From: Paraburkholderia graminis C4D1M
GTDB taxonomy: Bacteria; Pseudomonadota; Gammaproteobacteria; Burkholderiales; Burkholderiaceae
NCBI RefSeq assembly: GCF_000172415.1
Contig: NZ_ABLD01000005.1
Span: 124,001-188,000, forward strand
DNA: 64,000 nucleotides
Direction of reading: 5' to 3'
Each line of letters begins with the position of its first letter. The stretch's first letter is position 1. The position numbers and the translations under genes are program-made. Shown piece after piece: positions 1-8,510 of this stretch. The notes beneath the pieces are model-generated. The model made no database searches. It was not told where the DNA came from and saw only the letters and a list, made by a program, of their open reading frames with translations.

Positions 1-7
1 GAGCACT

Positions 8-86
8 TGGTTGCGGGGGGTAGGATTTGAACCTACGACCTTCGGGGTTATGAGCCCGACGAGCTGCCAGACTGCTCCACCCCGCG
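8..86 (-). tRNA. initiator tRNA-Met (fMet), anticodon CAT
   Basis: The reverse complement folds as a tRNA with anticodon CAT, encoded CCA at 8-10, and the initiator hallmarks: first base C opposite A72 (no Watson-Crick pair closing the acceptor stem) and three G:C pairs next to the anticodon loop. The D-arm and T-loop match the E. coli fMet tRNA closely. It measures 79 nt rather than the usual 77: one extra C follows the anticodon loop and one extra C lies between the T-stem and the acceptor stem. These are either sequence errors or real expansions. The identity as initiator tRNA is not affected. Confidence 0.93.
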
Positions 87-101
87 TCCGTCGAAGAAAA
101 G

Positions 102-130
102 ATTATAGAACAGATGGGAAGCGCGTGCAA
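102..130 (-). promoter_or_regulatory. candidate promoter of tRNA-fMet
   Basis: On the minus strand a perfect TATAAT (102-107) follows TTGCAC (125-130) with a 17-base spacer, placing initiation a few bases before the tRNA at 86. Confidence 0.6.
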
Positions 131-458
131 TAGGCGTTTAAGAAAACGGCTTTTTGGGCGCGGGCCTTTTCCTCAGCGGAACGCTTTGTCCTCGCTCTGA
201 GAAGCGCCGGCGCTAACTAACAGCACGTCGCGCGATGCGTGCCCCGCGTCGCATCGCGCAAGGCCCGCGCAACACGCTGCGCTAAAATCGCAATTCGACG
301 CGCCGTCACGCATGTCGCGCCATCGCGAGGTAGTCGCGAGTAATCCGGATCTGTTCGCAAGGAACCGCGCGACTCGCCGCACGACAAAGCAGACAACCGC
401 ACAAACCGTCAGCACTGCACGACGACGCGCCCGTACTCCCATTCGCCCTCGGAATTTC
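131..458. other. non-coding stretch between tRNA-fMet and the UPF0303 gene
   Basis: I see no convincing gene here. An open frame continues upstream from 459 to 312, but its translation is Arg/Thr-rich low-complexity sequence unlike the conserved domain that follows. A weak plus-strand promoter for the next gene may lie here; none stands out. Confidence 0.4.
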
Positions 459-956
459 ATGGACATCGCTCACGATCTGCAGGTCATTGCCGCTCAGGAA
501 CACGCGCTCGTGTTTCCTCAATTCGACGCCGACCGCGCCTGGCAAATCGGCGCCTATCTGCACGAGGTCGCGAAGGCACGCGGCATCGCGGCCGCCATCG
601 ACGTCCGCACGTTCGGTCAACCGCTGTTCTTCAGCCTGCTCGACGGCGCGACGCCGGACAACATCGATTGGGCACGCCGAAAGGGCAACACGGTCGCGCA
701 TTTCCGGCGCAGTTCGTACGCGATCGGTCTGAAAATGCAGCAGGCCGGCAGCACGCTCGCCGACAAACACGGTCTGCCCGCCACCGAATACGCGTCGCAC
801 GGCGGCGCGTTTCCGTTGACAGTCACGGGCGCGGGCGTAATCGGTTCGATCACGGTGTCCGGTCTGCCGCAGCGCGCCGATCATGAGTTCGTGGTCGAAG
901 CGCTATGCGCGCATCTCGGTCACGACTACAGCAAGCTCGCGCTTGCAAAGGCCTGA
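459..956 (+). CDS. UPF0303 family (GlcG/HbpS-like fold) protein
   Basis: This 165-residue protein matches the UPF0303 family, small alpha/beta proteins related to GlcG and the haem-binding HbpS group. The biochemical role is not established. Family-like features are the N-terminal acidic helix ([10 protein letters not shown]), the central segment [13 protein letters not shown], and the stretch [12 protein letters not shown] that precedes RSSYAIGL. The Met at 459 is chosen because residues encoded upstream are low-complexity and the length then equals the family norm. It ends four bases before the SMR transporter gene, so the two are probably co-transcribed; that gives no clear functional hint. 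Annotations as haem-degrading are common for this family but are not supported by anything visible here. Confidence 0.8.
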   Translation: MDIAHDLQVIAAQEHALVFPQFDADRAWQIGAYLHEVAKARGIAAAIDVRTFGQPLFFSLLDGATPDNIDWARRKGNTVAHFRRSSYAIGLKMQQAGSTLADKHGLPATEYASHGGAFPLTVTGAGVIGSITVSGLPQRADHEFVVEALCAHLGHDYSKLALAKA

Positions 957-960
957 GCCG

Positions 961-1299
961 ATGCGGCTGCCGCCTTATGCATTGCTGGGCATCGCCATCG
1001 TGGCCGAAGTAATCGCGACATCGGCGATGCGCGCGTCGGAGGGCTTCTCGCGGTTCGTGCCGTCGGCGATTGTGGTGCTTGGCTACGCCGTCGCGTTCTA
1101 CTGCCTGTCGCTGACGCTGCGCAGCATTCCGGTCGGCATCGTTTACGCGGTGTGGTCCGGCGCGGGCATCGTGCTGATCACGCTCGTCGCGCTGCTGCTG
1201 TACGGACAGGTGCCGGACGTGCCGGCCGTCATCGGCCTCGGGCTGATTATCGCGGGCGTCGCCGTGCTCAACATGTTCTCGAAGATGCAGGCGCATTGA
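961..1299 (+). CDS. small multidrug resistance (SMR, EmrE-type) transporter
   Basis: A 112-residue inner-membrane protein with four hydrophobic helices, as in EmrE/SugE proton-coupled drug exporters. Helix 1 carries the essential acidic residue at Glu16 in the context IVAEVIAT. Helix 3 contains the signature AVWSGAGIV, and the last helix is rich in Gly/Ile/Val (GLGLIIAGVAVLNM). The first-helix motif and GIVYAVWSG favour the EmrE/QacC drug-efflux branch over the guanidinium (SugE) branch, though substrate cannot be proved. It functions as a dimer of two copies in this family. The start directly follows the UPF0303 stop, so the upstream gene's transcript and ribosome flow probably drive expression. 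Confidence 0.9.
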   Translation: MRLPPYALLGIAIVAEVIATSAMRASEGFSRFVPSAIVVLGYAVAFYCLSLTLRSIPVGIVYAVWSGAGIVLITLVALLLYGQVPDVPAVIGLGLIIAGVAVLNMFSKMQAH

Positions 1300-1344
1300 A
1301 GCATGCTCCGGCGCCTGTGCCGCAACGGCGGCCGCCAACTGCGC

Positions 1345-1386
1345 TGCAACTGCAACTGCAACTGCGACTGCGACTGCGACTGCAAC
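1345..1386. repeat. hexanucleotide tandem repeat (TGCAAC/TGCGAC, 7 copies)
   Basis: Seven head-to-tail hexamers: three TGCAAC, three TGCGAC and a final TGCAAC. They lie in the gap between the convergent SMR and lipoprotein genes, after the SMR stop. Confidence 0.9.
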
Positions 1387-1401
1387 CGAAGCTGAACGCG
1401 C

Positions 1402-1782
1402 TCACTTGCAGCGCACGATCATCGAACGGTTCTTGACGTTGGCCGACACGACGTTCGTCACGCTGCCGCCCGCGGTGCCGCCTTCGTCGTTGTCCTTCGA
1501 CACGATGTCATAGCCCGTAGCGCCACACGCCTTGCCGGCCTGCACGTAGCATGACGCCCAGCTCGAATCGGCGCCGGCGCCGCTGCAATTCACCGCAAAG
1601 CCGGTCTGGCCGTTCGGCAGATTGATCAGCGACGTCGTATTCGACGACGCGCAGCCGGCTATGCCCACGCCGATCGCGAGCGCGGCCGGCAACGCGGCAA
1701 GAAGCGAAATGCGGCGCAGCAGAGCCCGCGCGAGGCCATGTCGAAGATGGCGGGTGCGCGGCAATTGCGTCATGAAATGCAT
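1402..1782 (-). CDS. putative lipoprotein, function unknown
   Basis: A 126-residue protein whose N-terminus has basic residues, a hydrophobic stretch (LLAALPAALAIGVG) and a lipobox ending IAGC at about residue 44, so it is probably lipidated and anchored in the outer membrane. The mature part contains several Cys residues and a glycine/threonine-rich region (DEGGTAGGS). I do not recognise a catalytic domain. The start at 1782 is preceded by AAAGGA at a suitable distance; an in-frame Met three codons later is an alternative. It is convergent with the SMR gene. Confidence 0.65.
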   Translation of the reverse strand: MHFMTQLPRTRHLRHGLARALLRRISLLAALPAALAIGVGIAGCASSNTTSLINLPNGQTGFAVNCSGAGADSSWASCYVQAGKACGATGYDIVSKDNDEGGTAGGSVTNVVSANVKNRSMIVRCK

Positions 1783-1827
1783 CGTGATTGTTTCCTTTGA
1801 TCATGCGAGCTTGCGACGCGCGCAAGC

Positions 1828-2019
1828 TCAGGGTGCGTCGATAGTGATGCCCGCTGTGCTAACCAGCTTGCGGCTTTCCGCGCCGCTTTCGGTGGCCGCG
1901 TCTTCCCAGATGCTGATGGCTCTCGCGATGTCGATGCCGTGACTTTCGGCGTACGCAAACCATCTGTTCGCCGCATCCGGCTCGGGCAATTCGTGGTCGT
2001 CCAGAAAATATTTTCCCAT
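1828..2019 (-). CDS. small conserved-looking hypothetical protein (63 aa)
   Basis: A short acidic protein starting MGKYFLDDHELPEP and rich in Asp/Glu/Ala. The frame remains open to 2148, but residues upstream of this Met are Cys/Arg-rich and look non-coding, so the shorter start is preferred. No strong ribosome site is visible and no domain is recognised. It lies 45 bases upstream of the lipoprotein gene on the same strand and could share its transcript. Confidence 0.45.
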   Translation of the reverse strand: MGKYFLDDHELPEPDAANRWFAYAESHGIDIARAISIWEDAATESGAESRKLVSTAGITIDAP

Positions 2020-2237
2020 ATTGCGCTCGCGGAACTGGAAAGGGCCCGACTGCCTGAGCATGGAATGTGCCGATAAAGCTCTTCGACCGGCGCCAAGCGC
2101 GAAGGTGCGGCATACATGCGCAGCGAGCGCGAAGCAAGGGCCGAACAAGTGTGGAAAGCGCCCAACAAGCGCACGCTCGCAGAACTAATTGGCTTCCCCG
2201 GCGCCTTACCTCAATCATTGCATCGAGGAGAACGAAC

Positions 2238-2504
2238 ATGGCTGAGCGGGTCAGCGGCCCTTATCGCGGCTATTACATCAGCGCCGCCGCGCGCCTCGTG
2301 CCGGCAGGTGACGCGCCAGGCGCGGGCGGCCATTACGTTGGGTCGGTCAGCCTCGCCGAACTCGGCCCCGACGATTCGCACCGGATGGAAACCCTGGTCG
2401 ATCTCGGCGGCGAGCAGCGCTTTGGCAGCGAGGACGAGGCGCTCGCATTCGTCGAACAGGCCGCGCGCGATTACATCGACCGGCTGCTCGGAGGCCGGCC
2501 ATGA
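2238..2504 (+). CDS. hypothetical protein (88 aa)
   Basis: The start at 2238 has a good GAGGAG ribosome site just upstream. The protein begins MAERVSGPYRGYYI, includes an Asp/Glu-rich middle (LAELGPDDSHRMETLVDLGG) and ends in a helix (EALAFVEQAARDYIDRLL). It reads as a small cytoplasmic, soluble protein; no function is recognised. Its stop overlaps an ATG at 2501 that opens the long frame leading into the DUF1488 gene, so the two may be one operon. Confidence 0.6.
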   Translation: MAERVSGPYRGYYISAAARLVPAGDAPGAGGHYVGSVSLAELGPDDSHRMETLVDLGGEQRFGSEDEALAFVEQAARDYIDRLLGGRP

Positions 2505-2565
2505 CGGCGCGCGATCGTGGAGTGCGCAAGCATGCGCGCAGTGAGCCGCGGGGTCAGGCCGGGAG

Positions 2566-2650
2566 ACACACCCAAAGTCACGGCAAGAGTCAAACCGAAA
2601 CGCGCACCGGAAGCCACACCCAAAGCCAGGCCAGGAGTCAAACCGAAAGC
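2566..2650. repeat. degenerate direct repeats in a 300-base gene-poor stretch
   Basis: The 14-mer GAGTCAAACCGAAA occurs at 2587-2600 and again at 2635-2648, with ACACCCAAAG repeated between and before. All three plus frames and the opposite strand give low-complexity translations here (Thr/Gln/Ser, Pro/Lys or Gly/Leu). The stretch 2505-2809 therefore looks like decayed repeat sequence rather than the front of a gene. Confidence 0.6.
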
Positions 2651-2809
2651 CACCCTGGCGCCGACGCCCATCCCCAACCAACCGCCCACACGCCAGCCGC
2701 AGCGCTCTGGACCGCGGTCCGGCCCCGCGAGTACCATATTCGGGTCGTCCGGGGCCGGCCGGTTTTTGCGGGCTCCGGTTGTGTGCCAGATACTTCCGAT
2801 GAGGCGACC

Positions 2810-3094
2810 ATGGAAATCAGGTTTCCCGCAGGCGCGCCAGCCTACCGCGATTCCAATCTGACCGTTGTGTTTTCCGCGCTCGTGGACGGCGAGCCCGTGC
2901 CCTGCGCGATCTCCGTCGAGGCGCTCGAAGATCACTTCGGCGCCCACTCCGAGGACGAAGAAGGCTGGATGCGCGCGTTCGACGCCGGCCGTCCGCGCAT
3001 CGAAGCCGTTGCGCGCGAGCACTTGCAGATCAGCAACGGTACGCCGGTGCTGCTCAAGAGCGGCCACTTTCCGCCCGGCAACGCCGCGGGCTAA
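2810..3094 (+). CDS. DUF1488 domain protein
   Basis: A 94-residue protein that fits the DUF1488 family: an N-terminal MEIRFPAGAP segment, the hydrophobic VVFSALVDGEPVPCAIS strand pair, and a C-terminal part with RIEAVAREHL and GTPVLLKSGHF. These are small cytoplasmic proteins of unknown role. The frame is open back to 2501, but the upstream residues are repeat-derived Ser/Thr/Gln/His-rich sequence; GAGGCG just before the Met at 2810 supports the short start. A hexamer repeat begins three bases after the stop. Confidence 0.75.
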   Translation: MEIRFPAGAPAYRDSNLTVVFSALVDGEPVPCAISVEALEDHFGAHSEDEEGWMRAFDAGRPRIEAVAREHLQISNGTPVLLKSGHFPPGNAAG

Positions 3095-3097
3095 AGG

Positions 3098-3137
3098 TCA
3101 AGCTCAAGCTCAAGCTCAAGCTCAAGCTCAAGCTCAA
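3098..3137. repeat. hexanucleotide tandem repeat (TCAAGC, 6 copies plus partial)
   Basis: Six perfect TCAAGC units plus a partial copy, beginning immediately downstream of the DUF1488 stop. Purely intergenic, so copy-number change would not alter a protein. Confidence 0.95.
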
Positions 3138-3332
3138 CGAACCCCATGCGGCGAGCCGCACCGCAAGACAGCGGCTCGCCGCGCCAACGCACAACGTGCA
3201 GCGCGCGCCCGCGCATAGTCGCCGGCAACCTGCCCGACGCCGCGCCGCCTTCCACCACAAACAGGTCCGACGCCGCAGCTACGTGATAACGTTGGGTTTC
3301 CCGTGACTCTGCGCCGTCGCGCGTCGTCTTCC

Positions 3333-4469
3333 ATGTCTCTTTCCGCCTCGCCCGCAGCCAGCGACCAGCTCGCGACTTACGTAGCCAACCGCATTGGTTT
3401 CATCGAACTCGAAAGACCGCAGGCGCTCAACGCGCTGTCGATCGGCATGATCCGCGCGATGCACGCCGCGCTCGACACCTGGTCGGAAGATCCCAACGTG
3501 CTCGCGGTCGTGGTGCGCAGCCAGCATCCGCGGGCGTTCTGCGCGGGCGGCGACGTCCGCTTCCTGTACGAGTCCGTGCAGCGCGGCGACCACGAAACCC
3601 GCGACGCGTTTTTTATCGAGGAATACCGGCTCAATCACGCGATTTTCACATATCCGAAGCCCTATATCGCGCTGACGAACGGCGTGGTGATGGGCGGCGG
3701 CATGGGCATTTCGCAGGGCGCGCATCGCACGGGCGGGCTGCGGGTCGTCACGCAGTCCACGAAGATGGCGATGCCGGAAACGCGCATCGGCCTCTTTCCC
3801 GATGTCGGCGCGAGCTGGTTTCTCGCCCGCACGCCGGGCGCGATCGGCCGCTATCTCGCGGTGACGGGTGAGACCATCGGCGCGACCGACGCGCTGTACG
3901 CCGGTCTCGCCGATGTCTATATGGAAGACGCCGCGTTGCCCGCGCTCGTCGACACGTTGCGCAGCGAACTGTTCGAGCGCGGCGCAGATGTGGTGGCGTG
4001 CGTCGAGCGCGAATGCCGCGCGTATCAGGATCAGGTGACGCCCCCGCCGGACGAGTCGCCGCTCGCTCGCGCGCGAACGCTGATCGACCGGCATTTCGCG
4101 CTGCCGGACGTGCCGCGCATTCTGGCGTCGCTGCAGCAGAAGTGCGATCGCGACAGCGCCGAGTGGGCCGAGCAGGTGATCGCCGTGTTGCGCGAGCGCT
4201 CGCCGCTTTCGATGGCGGTATCGCTCGAGGTGGTGACGCGCGCGGAAGGCTCGATGGCCGAGGTGCTGCGCAGCGATCTCGATCTCACGCGCTCGAGCTT
4301 TGAACAAGGCGACGCAGTGGAGGGCGTGCGCGCGCGCATCATCGACAAGGACAATGCGCCGCGCTGGCGCTTTGCGCGCATTGAAGACGTCGGCGCCGCC
4401 GACGTCGAGAAGATGTTCGAAAGCCCGTGGCCGCCGAACGAGCATCCGCTGCGCGACCTGCGGAGCTAG
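3333..4469 (+). CDS. enoyl-CoA hydratase/isomerase family, 3-hydroxyisobutyryl-CoA hydrolase-like
   Basis: A 378-residue crotonase-superfamily protein. The length (about 380 rather than 260) and the C-terminal extension are typical of the 3-hydroxyisobutyryl-CoA hydrolase branch, which acts in valine degradation by releasing 3-hydroxyisobutyrate from its CoA ester. Visible motifs are the CoA-binding AFCAGGDVRFLYE, the oxyanion-hole GVVMGGGMGISQGAH, and the catalytic-acid region PETRIGLFPDVGASWFL. The C-terminus ends with a segment ending FESPWPPNEHPLRDL, like the family. An in-frame GTG at 3303 could add ten residues; the ATG at 3333 is chosen since the extra residues are Arg/Ser-rich. It stands alone with no valine-pathway neighbours, so a role in another acyl-CoA route remains possible. 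Confidence 0.85.
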   Translation: MSLSASPAASDQLATYVANRIGFIELERPQALNALSIGMIRAMHAALDTWSEDPNVLAVVVRSQHPRAFCAGGDVRFLYESVQRGDHETRDAFFIEEYRLNHAIFTYPKPYIALTNGVVMGGGMGISQGAHRTGGLRVVTQSTKMAMPETRIGLFPDVGASWFLARTPGAIGRYLAVTGETIGATDALYAGLADVYMEDAALPALVDTLRSELFERGADVVACVERECRAYQDQVTPPPDESPLARARTLIDRHFALPDVPRILASLQQKCDRDSAEWAEQVIAVLRERSPLSMAVSLEVVTRAEGSMAEVLRSDLDLTRSSFEQGDAVEGVRARIIDKDNAPRWRFARIEDVGAADVEKMFESPWPPNEHPLRDLRS

Positions 4470-4533
4470 CCGCTAGTCGCTCGCGGTTCGCCGCTCACGT
4501 GGACGAGCATCCGAGCGAACGCTCAGCGCGCGC

Positions 4534-4968
4534 TCAATCCGCATCCTCACCCGCCATGAACGCGCGCATGAAGACGAGCGCGCCCCAGCCCCACATCGCG
4601 TTCGCGGCAAAGCCCATCGCGAGGCGCGGCAGCATGTTGCCGCTTGGCCAGATGCCGCGAATCGGATCGACGACGAACACGCTGGCCGCCGTCAATACGA
4701 TGCCGCCGAACACGAACGCCGGCAGCCACGGCGCGCGGCGCTCGGGCGCGACGCGCAAGAGCCACGCCATCAACACCGCCCAGAACGCGCTCCAGATCGC
4801 GTTGGCGATGAACTCGGGCAGGCCGAGCGGCATGAACGGGGCAGTGGAAAAACCGCTTTGATCGACGACGCCTGCGGCATGCAGCAGCGCCAGCGTGGAT
4901 TCATGAAAGAACAGCGATGCCAGAAAACCGGCGACAAACGGCAGGATGAGTTTTTGCATGCATTGCAC
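4534..4968 (-). CDS. conserved hypothetical membrane protein
   Basis: A 144-residue inner-membrane protein with four predicted hydrophobic segments: LILPFVAGFLASLFF, AIWSAFWAVLMAWLL, WLPAFVFGGIVLTAASVFVV and the C-terminal MGFAANAMWGWGALVFM. No catalytic motif is visible. Two Met codons at 4968 and 4959 could both start the protein. It converges with the hydrolase-like gene and diverges from ssuD; no link to sulfur metabolism is evident. Confidence 0.7.
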   Translation of the reverse strand: MQCMQKLILPFVAGFLASLFFHESTLALLHAAGVVDQSGFSTAPFMPLGLPEFIANAIWSAFWAVLMAWLLRVAPERRAPWLPAFVFGGIVLTAASVFVVDPIRGIWPSGNMLPRLAMGFAANAMWGWGALVFMRAFMAGEDAD

Positions 4969-5331
4969 CGCCAGGGTACAGGCGCGTGATTTGCATTGCC
5001 TGCACCGGATTATTGGAAACGTGCGCCATTATATCCAGCGCTCGCGGCTTTTCCGCGGCCCTCCGGGGTCGTGCCCGTATGCTGTAGCGTCGGGCTAATC
5101 ACGGAAGTGGAAAACCTAAGCTCAAAAAAATCGTTCAAAAGCCGCGCCCCCGTCCATAGACTGTTTCTCCATGCAGACGGCGCCTCGCGCCGTTGCCTTT
5201 AGCGTCGATACCGCAACCTTTTTCCGTCCCTTCGCGATGCATCGTCCGGTTCATGTCCGATGACCGGCTGGATGCGTGCGTCCGGCGTTGTCTCGATCCA
5301 CTCCAGTTTCCGAATACGCGGGGAGCAGCAA
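4969..5331. other. intergenic region upstream of ssuD
   Basis: About 360 bases between divergent genes. It holds a poly-A tract (CTCAAAAAAATCGTTCAAAA around 5121-5140), plausible as part of a sulfur-starvation promoter, and a GGGGAGCAG ribosome site right before ssuD. I found no ssuA or ssuE remnant here. A CysB or SsuR binding site would be expected but I cannot define one confidently. Confidence 0.4.
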
Positions 5332-6492
5332 ATGAATGTGTTCTGGTTCATTCCGACTCACGGTGACAGCCGTTATCTGGGCACGTCGCAAGGCGCGCGC
5401 GCGGCCGATTACGACTACTTCCAGCAGATCGCCGTCGCCGCCGATACGCTCGGCTACGAGGGCGTGCTGCTGCCCACGGGCCGCTCGTGCGAGGACGCAT
5501 GGGTCGTCGCGTCGAGCCTGATCGCCGCGACGAAGCGCCTGAAGTTTCTGGTCGCGATCCGACCAGGCATTTCATCGCCGGGTCTTGCCGCGCGCATGGC
5601 CGCCACGTTCGACCGTCTGTCGAACGGGCGCCTGTTGATCAACGTCGTGACGGGCGGCGATGCGGCCGAGCTCGAAGGCGACGGCGTGTTCGTCGATCAC
5701 GACACGCGCTATGAAATCACCGACGAGTTCCTGCACATCTGGCGCAAGCTGCTCACGGCCGCGCATACGAACGATGCGATCGACTACGAAGGCAAGCACT
5801 TGCAGTCGAAGGGCGGCAAGGCCTTGTATCCGCCCGTGCAGAAGCCGCATCCGCCGCTGTGGTTCGGCGGTTCTTCGCCGGCCGCGCACGACATGGCGGG
5901 CGAGCACATCGACACCTATCTGACGTGGGGCGAGCCGCCCGCGGCGGTCGCGAAAAAGATCGCCGACATTCGCGCACGCGCGGCTGCGAATGGCCGCACG
6001 ATCCGCTTCGGCATTCGCCTGCACGTGATCGTGCGCGAGACGGAAGAAGAAGCGTGGGCCGCCGCCGACAAACTCATCAGCAAGCTCGACGACGAGACCA
6101 TTGCGCGCGCGCAGGCGTCGTTCTCGAAGATGGACTCCGAAGGTCAGCGCCGCATGGCCGCGCTTCACGGCGGCAAGCGCGGCGGACGCGCGGAGCTTGA
6201 GGTTTATCCGAACCTGTGGGCCGGCGTCGGTCTCGTGCGCGGCGGCGCGGGCACCGCGCTCGTCGGCAATCCGCAACAGGTCGCGGCGCTCATGAAGGAA
6301 TACGCGGAGCTCGGCATCGAGACGTTCATTCTGTCGGGCTATCCGCATCTCGAAGAGTCGTATCGCTTTGCCGAACTCGTGTTTCCGCTGCTGCCCGGCC
6401 GCCAGAGCAAGACCTCAAACGGGCCGCTTTCCGGGCCGTTCGGCGAGATCGTCGGCAACAACTATCTGCCGAAGGCGGCGAGTGCGAGCTGA
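5332..6492 (+). CDS. ssuD: FMNH2-dependent alkanesulfonate monooxygenase
   Basis: This 386-residue flavin-dependent enzyme splits aliphatic sulfonates into aldehyde and sulfite, supplying sulfur when sulfate is scarce. The sequence follows SsuD closely: [19 protein letters not shown] at the start, [35 protein letters not shown] and the phosphate-binding region near SGYPHLEES. The start at 5332 fits both the family N-terminus and a GGGGAGCAG ribosome site; the frame is open upstream to 5260 without similarity. It heads ssuDCB-F, with 49 bases to ssuC. The partner FMN reductase (ssuE) is not in the window and must be encoded elsewhere. CysB/SsuR-type control under sulfur limitation is expected from the family, not shown here. 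Confidence 0.97.
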   Translation: MNVFWFIPTHGDSRYLGTSQGARAADYDYFQQIAVAADTLGYEGVLLPTGRSCEDAWVVASSLIAATKRLKFLVAIRPGISSPGLAARMAATFDRLSNGRLLINVVTGGDAAELEGDGVFVDHDTRYEITDEFLHIWRKLLTAAHTNDAIDYEGKHLQSKGGKALYPPVQKPHPPLWFGGSSPAAHDMAGEHIDTYLTWGEPPAAVAKKIADIRARAAANGRTIRFGIRLHVIVRETEEEAWAAADKLISKLDDETIARAQASFSKMDSEGQRRMAALHGGKRGGRAELEVYPNLWAGVGLVRGGAGTALVGNPQQVAALMKEYAELGIETFILSGYPHLEESYRFAELVFPLLPGRQSKTSNGPLSGPFGEIVGNNYLPKAASAS

Positions 6493-6541
6493 GCGGCGTC
6501 CGTTCGGTTACGACACCTTCGACACGCAATGAGGAAGTCAC

Positions 6542-7408
6542 ATGACTCAATCCACTGTGAGTGCGCAACGCGATGAAGGCGCGCAGGGCGGCGCGGCTTT
6601 CCGGCCCGCGCTGCGGTCCGCTTTCGGGTCGTTGCGGCAAGTCGGCGCGTCGCTCGCGCCGTGGGTCGCACCGCTTCTGATTCTGCTCGCCTGGGAAGCC
6701 GCCGCGCGCAGCGGCGTGCTGTCCACGCGCGTTCTGCCCGAGCCGCTCGCGGTGGTAAAGGCGGCGTGGTCGTTGATCCAGTCGGGCGAAATGTGGGCCG
6801 ACGTGAAGGTCAGCACGTGGCGCGCGGTGTCCGGTTTTGCGATCGGCGGCGGAATCGGTCTCGTGCTCGGGCTCGCGACCGGTCTCTTCAAGCCGATCGA
6901 AATCGCGCTTGATTCGACCGTGCAGATGATCCGCAATATTCCCGCGCTGGCGATGATCCCGCTCGTGATCCTGTGGTTCGGCATCGAGGAGCAGGCGAAG
7001 GTGTTCCTCGTCGCGCTCGGCGTTTTTTTCCCGATCTACGTGAACACGTTCCACGGCATCCGTTCGGTCGATTCGAATCTGATCGAGATGGCGCGCAGCT
7101 ACGGCGTGAAGGGCGTAGCGCTCTATCGGCACGTGATTTTGCCGGGCGCGCTGCCGTCGATTCTCGTCGGCGTGCGCTTCGCGTTCGGGCTGATGTGGGT
7201 GACGCTGATCGTCGCCGAGACGATTTCGGCGCAATCGGGCATCGGCTATATGACGATGAACGCGCGCGAATTCCTGCAAACCGATGTCGTCGTGGTCGGC
7301 ATTCTGTTGTACGCGGCGCTCGGCAAGATCGCCGACGTGCTGGCGAAGAGCCTCGAGCGCGTGTCGCTGCGCTGGCATCCGGCCTATCAACGTGGAGGTA
7401 AGGCATGA
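6542..7408 (+). CDS. ssuC: aliphatic sulfonate ABC transporter, permease
   Basis: A 288-residue inner-membrane permease of the SsuC/TauC/NitT family (BPD_transp_1). The N-terminal 40 residues are cytoplasmic, followed by about six membrane helices. The EAA loop that contacts the ATPase is visible as [27 protein letters not shown] at roughly residues 180-206. GAGGAAGTCAC precedes the start. It overlaps ssuB by four bases (ATGA), indicating translational coupling. With SsuB it would move sulfonates into the cytoplasm, but no periplasmic binding protein gene accompanies it. Confidence 0.95.
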   Translation: MTQSTVSAQRDEGAQGGAAFRPALRSAFGSLRQVGASLAPWVAPLLILLAWEAAARSGVLSTRVLPEPLAVVKAAWSLIQSGEMWADVKVSTWRAVSGFAIGGGIGLVLGLATGLFKPIEIALDSTVQMIRNIPALAMIPLVILWFGIEEQAKVFLVALGVFFPIYVNTFHGIRSVDSNLIEMARSYGVKGVALYRHVILPGALPSILVGVRFAFGLMWVTLIVAETISAQSGIGYMTMNAREFLQTDVVVVGILLYAALGKIADVLAKSLERVSLRWHPAYQRGGKA

Positions 7409-8463
7409 GCGCAACGACACTGTCGACGACGTTCGGCGGCATCGCGGGCCGCGATCTGGAGGTCGAACTGGCGCAGGCGCGCGTTGCGGATCACAACGCG
7501 GATGTGGCCGCGGATCTCGATGAGCGTGAGCGTGCGCGCCGTCAGGTGCGCAATGAGCGACGGGCGGCGGAGCAGGCGGGCGCCGTGGCGCGCGAAGATG
7601 CAAGGGACGCGAACGGAAAGACCCGCACAAACCGCACCGCCGATTACTCGGTCGAGCTGCGCGGCGTCGGCAAGCAGTATGGCGAACGCAAGGTGCTGAC
7701 GGACTTCGATCTGTCGATCGAGCGCGGCAGTTTCGTCGCGATTGTCGGCCGCAGCGGTTGCGGTAAATCGACGTTGCTGCGGCTCGTCGCCGGTCTCGAG
7801 AAGACGAGCGCCGGTGTACTCGAAAAACGCGCTGAAGACGGCCGGCCGCTCGACACGCGGATCATGTTCCAGGACGCGCGTCTGTTGCCGTGGAAGAGCG
7901 TGCTGCAGAACGTAATGCTCGGGCTGCCGCGCGGCGCGCGCGACGACGCGCGCGCGGTGCTTGCCGAAGTCGGCTTGCTCGAGCGCGCCAACGACTGGCC
8001 CGCGCAGCTTTCCGGCGGTCAGCGTCAGCGCGTCGCGTTGGCCCGCGCGCTCGTGCATCGTCCGCAATTGCTGCTGCTCGACGAGCCGCTCGGCGCGCTC
8101 GACGCGTTGACGCGCATCGAAATGCATGCGCTCATTGAGCGCCTATGGCGCGAGCACAAGTTCACCGCGCTGCTCGTCACGCACGACGTGCACGAGGCCG
8201 TCGCGTTAGGCGATCGCATCCTGTTGATCGAAGAAGGGCGCATCGCGCTCGATCAGCCGGTGCCGCTCGAGCGTCCGCGGGCGCGTGCGTCCGCGGGTTT
8301 TGCCGCGCTCGAAGAGCATGTGCTGCAGCGCGTGCTGAAAAATGCGCCGAACGACGACGCGTTGCGCGAGGAGGCGCACGATTCGCGCGACGCACGTGGT
8401 GCAGGTAACGCTGGCAACGCAGGCCGTTTCACGCGGCCAACAGATGTCCGTTGGGCCATCTGA
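7405..8463 (+). CDS. ssuB: aliphatic sulfonate ABC transporter, ATP-binding protein
   Basis: A 352-residue ABC ATPase. Walker [10 protein letters not shown] is at residues 115-123, followed by the signature LSGGQRQR, Walker [13 protein letters not shown] and the switch histidine in VTHDVHE. The catalytic domain starts near residue 82; before it lies an unusual 80-residue charged, Ala/Arg/Glu-rich extension, and after it a 70-residue tail, whereas classical SsuB is about 255 residues. The start overlaps the ssuC stop, which supports the long form; no nearer Met with a ribosome site precedes the domain. It energises sulfonate import through SsuC. Confidence 0.93.
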   Translation: MSATTLSTTFGGIAGRDLEVELAQARVADHNADVAADLDERERARRQVRNERRAAEQAGAVAREDARDANGKTRTNRTADYSVELRGVGKQYGERKVLTDFDLSIERGSFVAIVGRSGCGKSTLLRLVAGLEKTSAGVLEKRAEDGRPLDTRIMFQDARLLPWKSVLQNVMLGLPRGARDDARAVLAEVGLLERANDWPAQLSGGQRQRVALARALVHRPQLLLLDEPLGALDALTRIEMHALIERLWREHKFTALLVTHDVHEAVALGDRILLIEEGRIALDQPVPLERPRARASAGFAALEEHVLQRVLKNAPNDDALREEAHDSRDARGAGNAGNAGRFTRPTDVRWAI

Positions 8464-8510
8464 CATCCTTGACTGACTGAATCTAATCGCTTTCCCTGGA
8501 GTCACTCGCA

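Noticed and set aside
3279..4445. 388-codon minus-strand frame opposite the hydrolase-like gene
   Set aside because: Same coordinates as a well-conserved crotonase-family gene; composition typical of antisense frames.
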